This document shows positions 6,551 to 7,885 of a DNA stretch of 7,885 bases, piece by piece. The position numbers and the translations under genes are program-made. Location: the NCBI GenBank assembly GCA_046582565.1, contig JAYGED010000158.1:1-7885 (forward strand), written 5' to 3'. The notes under the pieces are model-generated. The model searched no databases and was not told the DNA's origin. It worked only from the letters and a program-made list of their open reading frames with translations. Numbering within the stretch: position 1 is the stretch's first letter; each line of letters starts with the position of its first letter. This stretch comes from JAYGED01 sp046582565. Lineage in GTDB: Bacteria > Pseudomonadota > Alphaproteobacteria > JAAXGF01.

Positions 6551-7440
6551 TCGCTCAGGGGGTGATGATTGCGAACCAGGGCCTTGAGCCGGGCCTCGAG
6601 TACATGGGTATAGATTTGCGTGGTCGAGATATCGGCATGGCCGAGCATTTTCTGAACGCTGCGCAAATCCGCGTCATGGGCCAGCAGGTGGCTGGCGAAG
6701 GCGTGCCGCATGACATGGGGCGAGACCCGGCTGGGGTCGATGTCGGCGGCGCGGGAAAGCTTATCCAGCATTTGTCCGAACCGCCGGCGGGTCAAATGGC
6801 CCGAGCTCCCGCGCGACGGAAACAGCCAGGGCGAAGGCGCGCCGCCGGGGAGAAACTGCTCGCGGACCTCCACATAGGCGGCCACTGCCGCCCGCGCCAC
6901 ATCGCCCACCGGCACCAGCCGTTCCTTGGCCCCCTTGCCGCGCACCACGACGAAACGCTCATCGCCGCCCATGGCGGCCAGGGGCAGGCCGACCAGCTCG
7001 GATACTCTCATGCCGGTGGCGTAGATCAATTCGACCAGGGCCGAGAGGCGCACCCCGGCGGGCCCCTCCGTTGCGCGCGCCGCCTCGATCAAGCGTTCCA
7101 CCTCGTCCTCGCTGAGCAGCTTGGGCAGGGGCTGTGTTATGCGCGGGCTGTCGATTGTTGCCGTAGGATCGTCGGGGCGTATGCCCTCGGCGAACAGAAA
7201 ACGATAAAACTGGCGCAGGCAGGACAGCCGCCGGGCGCTGGTGCCGGGCGCCATGCAGCCGGCAAGCTCAGCCATATAGGCGCGAATGGCGTCGCTGTCG
7301 GCCCCGGTCACGTCCTGGCCGGCCAGAAAACGGGTGAAATCGGCGAGATCGCGGCGATAGGCATCGATGGTGAGCGGCGCCCTGCCGCGCTCGACGACGA
7401 GCATTTCAAGAAACGCCTCAAGGTGGCGTTGGTCGCCCAT
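6544..7440 (-). CDS. xerD: tyrosine site-specific recombinase XerD
   Basis: A 298-residue tyrosine recombinase, the normal length of XerC/XerD. The N-terminal SAM-like core-binding domain (about 5-90) contains LTIDAYRRDL and LSCLRQFYRFL. LPKLLSEDEVERLIEA (105-120) opens the catalytic domain. All catalytic residues are present: Arg145 (TGMRVSEL), Lys169 (GKGAKER), His242 and Arg245 (HVMRHAF, with Met where Leu is more usual), His268 (MLGHADISTTQIY) and the nucleophile Tyr277. XerD acts with XerC at the dif site to resolve chromosome dimers, under FtsK control. XerD is preferred over XerC because of the start and linker resemblance and the accA neighbourhood seen in alphaproteobacteria; an integrase of a mobile element is unlikely as no element is visible. 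The start is 6 bases after the upstream gene's stop, with no clear Shine-Dalgarno site, which suggests coupling. Confidence 0.92.
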   Translation of the reverse strand: MGDQRHLEAFLEMLVVERGRAPLTIDAYRRDLADFTRFLAGQDVTGADSDAIRAYMAELAGCMAPGTSARRLSCLRQFYRFLFAEGIRPDDPTATIDSPRITQPLPKLLSEDEVERLIEAARATEGPAGVRLSALVELIYATGMRVSELVGLPLAAMGGDERFVVVRGKGAKERLVPVGDVARAAVAAYVEVREQFLPGGAPSPWLFPSRGSSGHLTRRRFGQMLDKLSRAADIDPSRVSPHVMRHAFASHLLAHDADLRSVQKMLGHADISTTQIYTHVLEARLKALVRNHHPLSDT

Positions 7441-7446
7441 CAGCGA

Positions 7447-7885
7447 TCAGAATTCGCGGGACAGCACGGCCTCGATGGCGATGGCGCGGGCTTCCGCCCC
7501 AAGGCCAATTCGCTGCAACGCCGACACCGCGGCGCTCAGGGTCATCGGGCTCGGTGCGCCGCTGTTGGCCGAATCCAGCGCCACCAGGGCGAGCAACACG
7601 GTTTCGCCGATGCGCCCCTCATCCGCCGCCAGATCAAGCTGCCGCATGAAGGCCGGCGGCGGTGTTTTGACCCAGACGGTTTCCGGGCCGTCGAGTTGCG
7701 TGAGCAGGGCCTGGGGCGGCGTTTTGCGGTCAAGCGCCGACATTAGGCCGAACAGCATGGCCGTGCGCAGGCGGCGCATGCCCTCGGTTGCGCCGTTCTG
7801 GGATTGGCGCCAGGCGGCAAAGCGGGCGTCGTCCCACGGCGTCGCGTCTTCATCGTCGGCCAGGCCGATAATCGGGGATAGCTCG
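7447..7885 (-). CDS. unrecognised protein, C-terminal 145 residues only
   Basis: The frame stays open from the stop at 7447 to the right edge of the window, giving 145 residues that begin ELSPIIGLADDED; the start lies outside. An internal ATG at 7779 is available but the acidic then basic stretch before it looks like continuing coding sequence. The visible part is rich in Ala, Leu and Glu, likely helical, with alternating segments such as ETVLLALVALDSA and AVSALQRIGLGAEARAIAIEAVL. No membrane segment, metal motif or known domain is apparent. It ends 6 bases before xerD and is probably co-transcribed with it. In alphaproteobacteria this slot is often filled by a poorly characterised protein. 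I cannot name its function. Confidence 0.75.
   Translation of the reverse strand, partial: ELSPIIGLADDEDATPWDDARFAAWRQSQNGATEGMRRLRTAMLFGLMSALDRKTPPQALLTQLDGPETVWVKTPPPAFMRQLDLAADEGRIGETVLLALVALDSANSGAPSPMTLSAAVSALQRIGLGAEARAIAIEAVLSREF

Noticed and set aside
5085..6587. Plus-strand open frame of 500 codons antisense to accA and mclA
   Set aside because: It lies opposite two unmistakable conserved genes, crosses the boundary between them, and its translation has no recognisable domain. Long antisense frames are expected in GC-rich coding DNA.
6544..7440. Tyrosine recombinase as the integrase of a genomic island
   Set aside because: Its length and motifs fit housekeeping XerD, the neighbours are core genes, and no tRNA, attachment repeat or phage gene is present.
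6520..7746. Plus-strand open frame of 408 codons antisense to xerD and its neighbour
   Set aside because: XerD with all catalytic residues is encoded on the other strand; the antisense product is rich in Gly, His, Gln and Arg and resembles no family.

Overview
The window reads as ordinary chromosomal DNA of a GC-rich alphaproteobacterium. The evidence is the high GC content, an xerD–accA neighbourhood typical of that class, and a malyl-CoA lyase close to the Methylobacterium serine-cycle enzyme. There is no sign of an insertion sequence, phage, CRISPR array, tRNA or rRNA. All long gene-free stretches are absent: the largest spacer is about 106 bases.

Left part (1–2362, plus strand): the 3' part of a SAM-methyltransferase-like gene that enters from outside the window, followed 32 bases later by a class V PLP enzyme resembling cysteine desulfurases but without their catalytic cysteine loop. 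The two look like one transcription unit. Neither has a substrate that I can name. This pair is the least understood part of the window.

Middle and right (2334–7885, minus strand; the order of transcription is right to left): the C-terminal end of an unrecognised protein, the tyrosine recombinase xerD, a 94-base spacer with a possible promoter, a direct repeat and an inverted repeat, then mclA (malyl-CoA lyase), accA (acetyl-CoA carboxylase alpha subunit) and a zinc-dependent AstE/AspA-type deacylase. mclA, accA and the deacylase are packed with a 6-base gap and a 4-base ATGA overlap, so they are probably translated from one message. After a 106-base spacer comes an EamA/DMT-family transporter whose 3' end overlaps the PLP gene tail to tail by 29 bases.

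How the genes fit together: malyl-CoA lyase interconverts malyl-CoA with glyoxylate plus acetyl-CoA, and AccA is part of the enzyme that commits acetyl-CoA to malonyl-CoA. The operon therefore joins C1/C2 carbon assimilation (serine cycle or ethylmalonyl-CoA pathway) to fatty acid synthesis at the acetyl-CoA node. XerD resolves chromosome dimers and is probably there because of conserved gene order, not shared function. I did not find a clearly new multi-gene system; the findings below are leads of modest strength.
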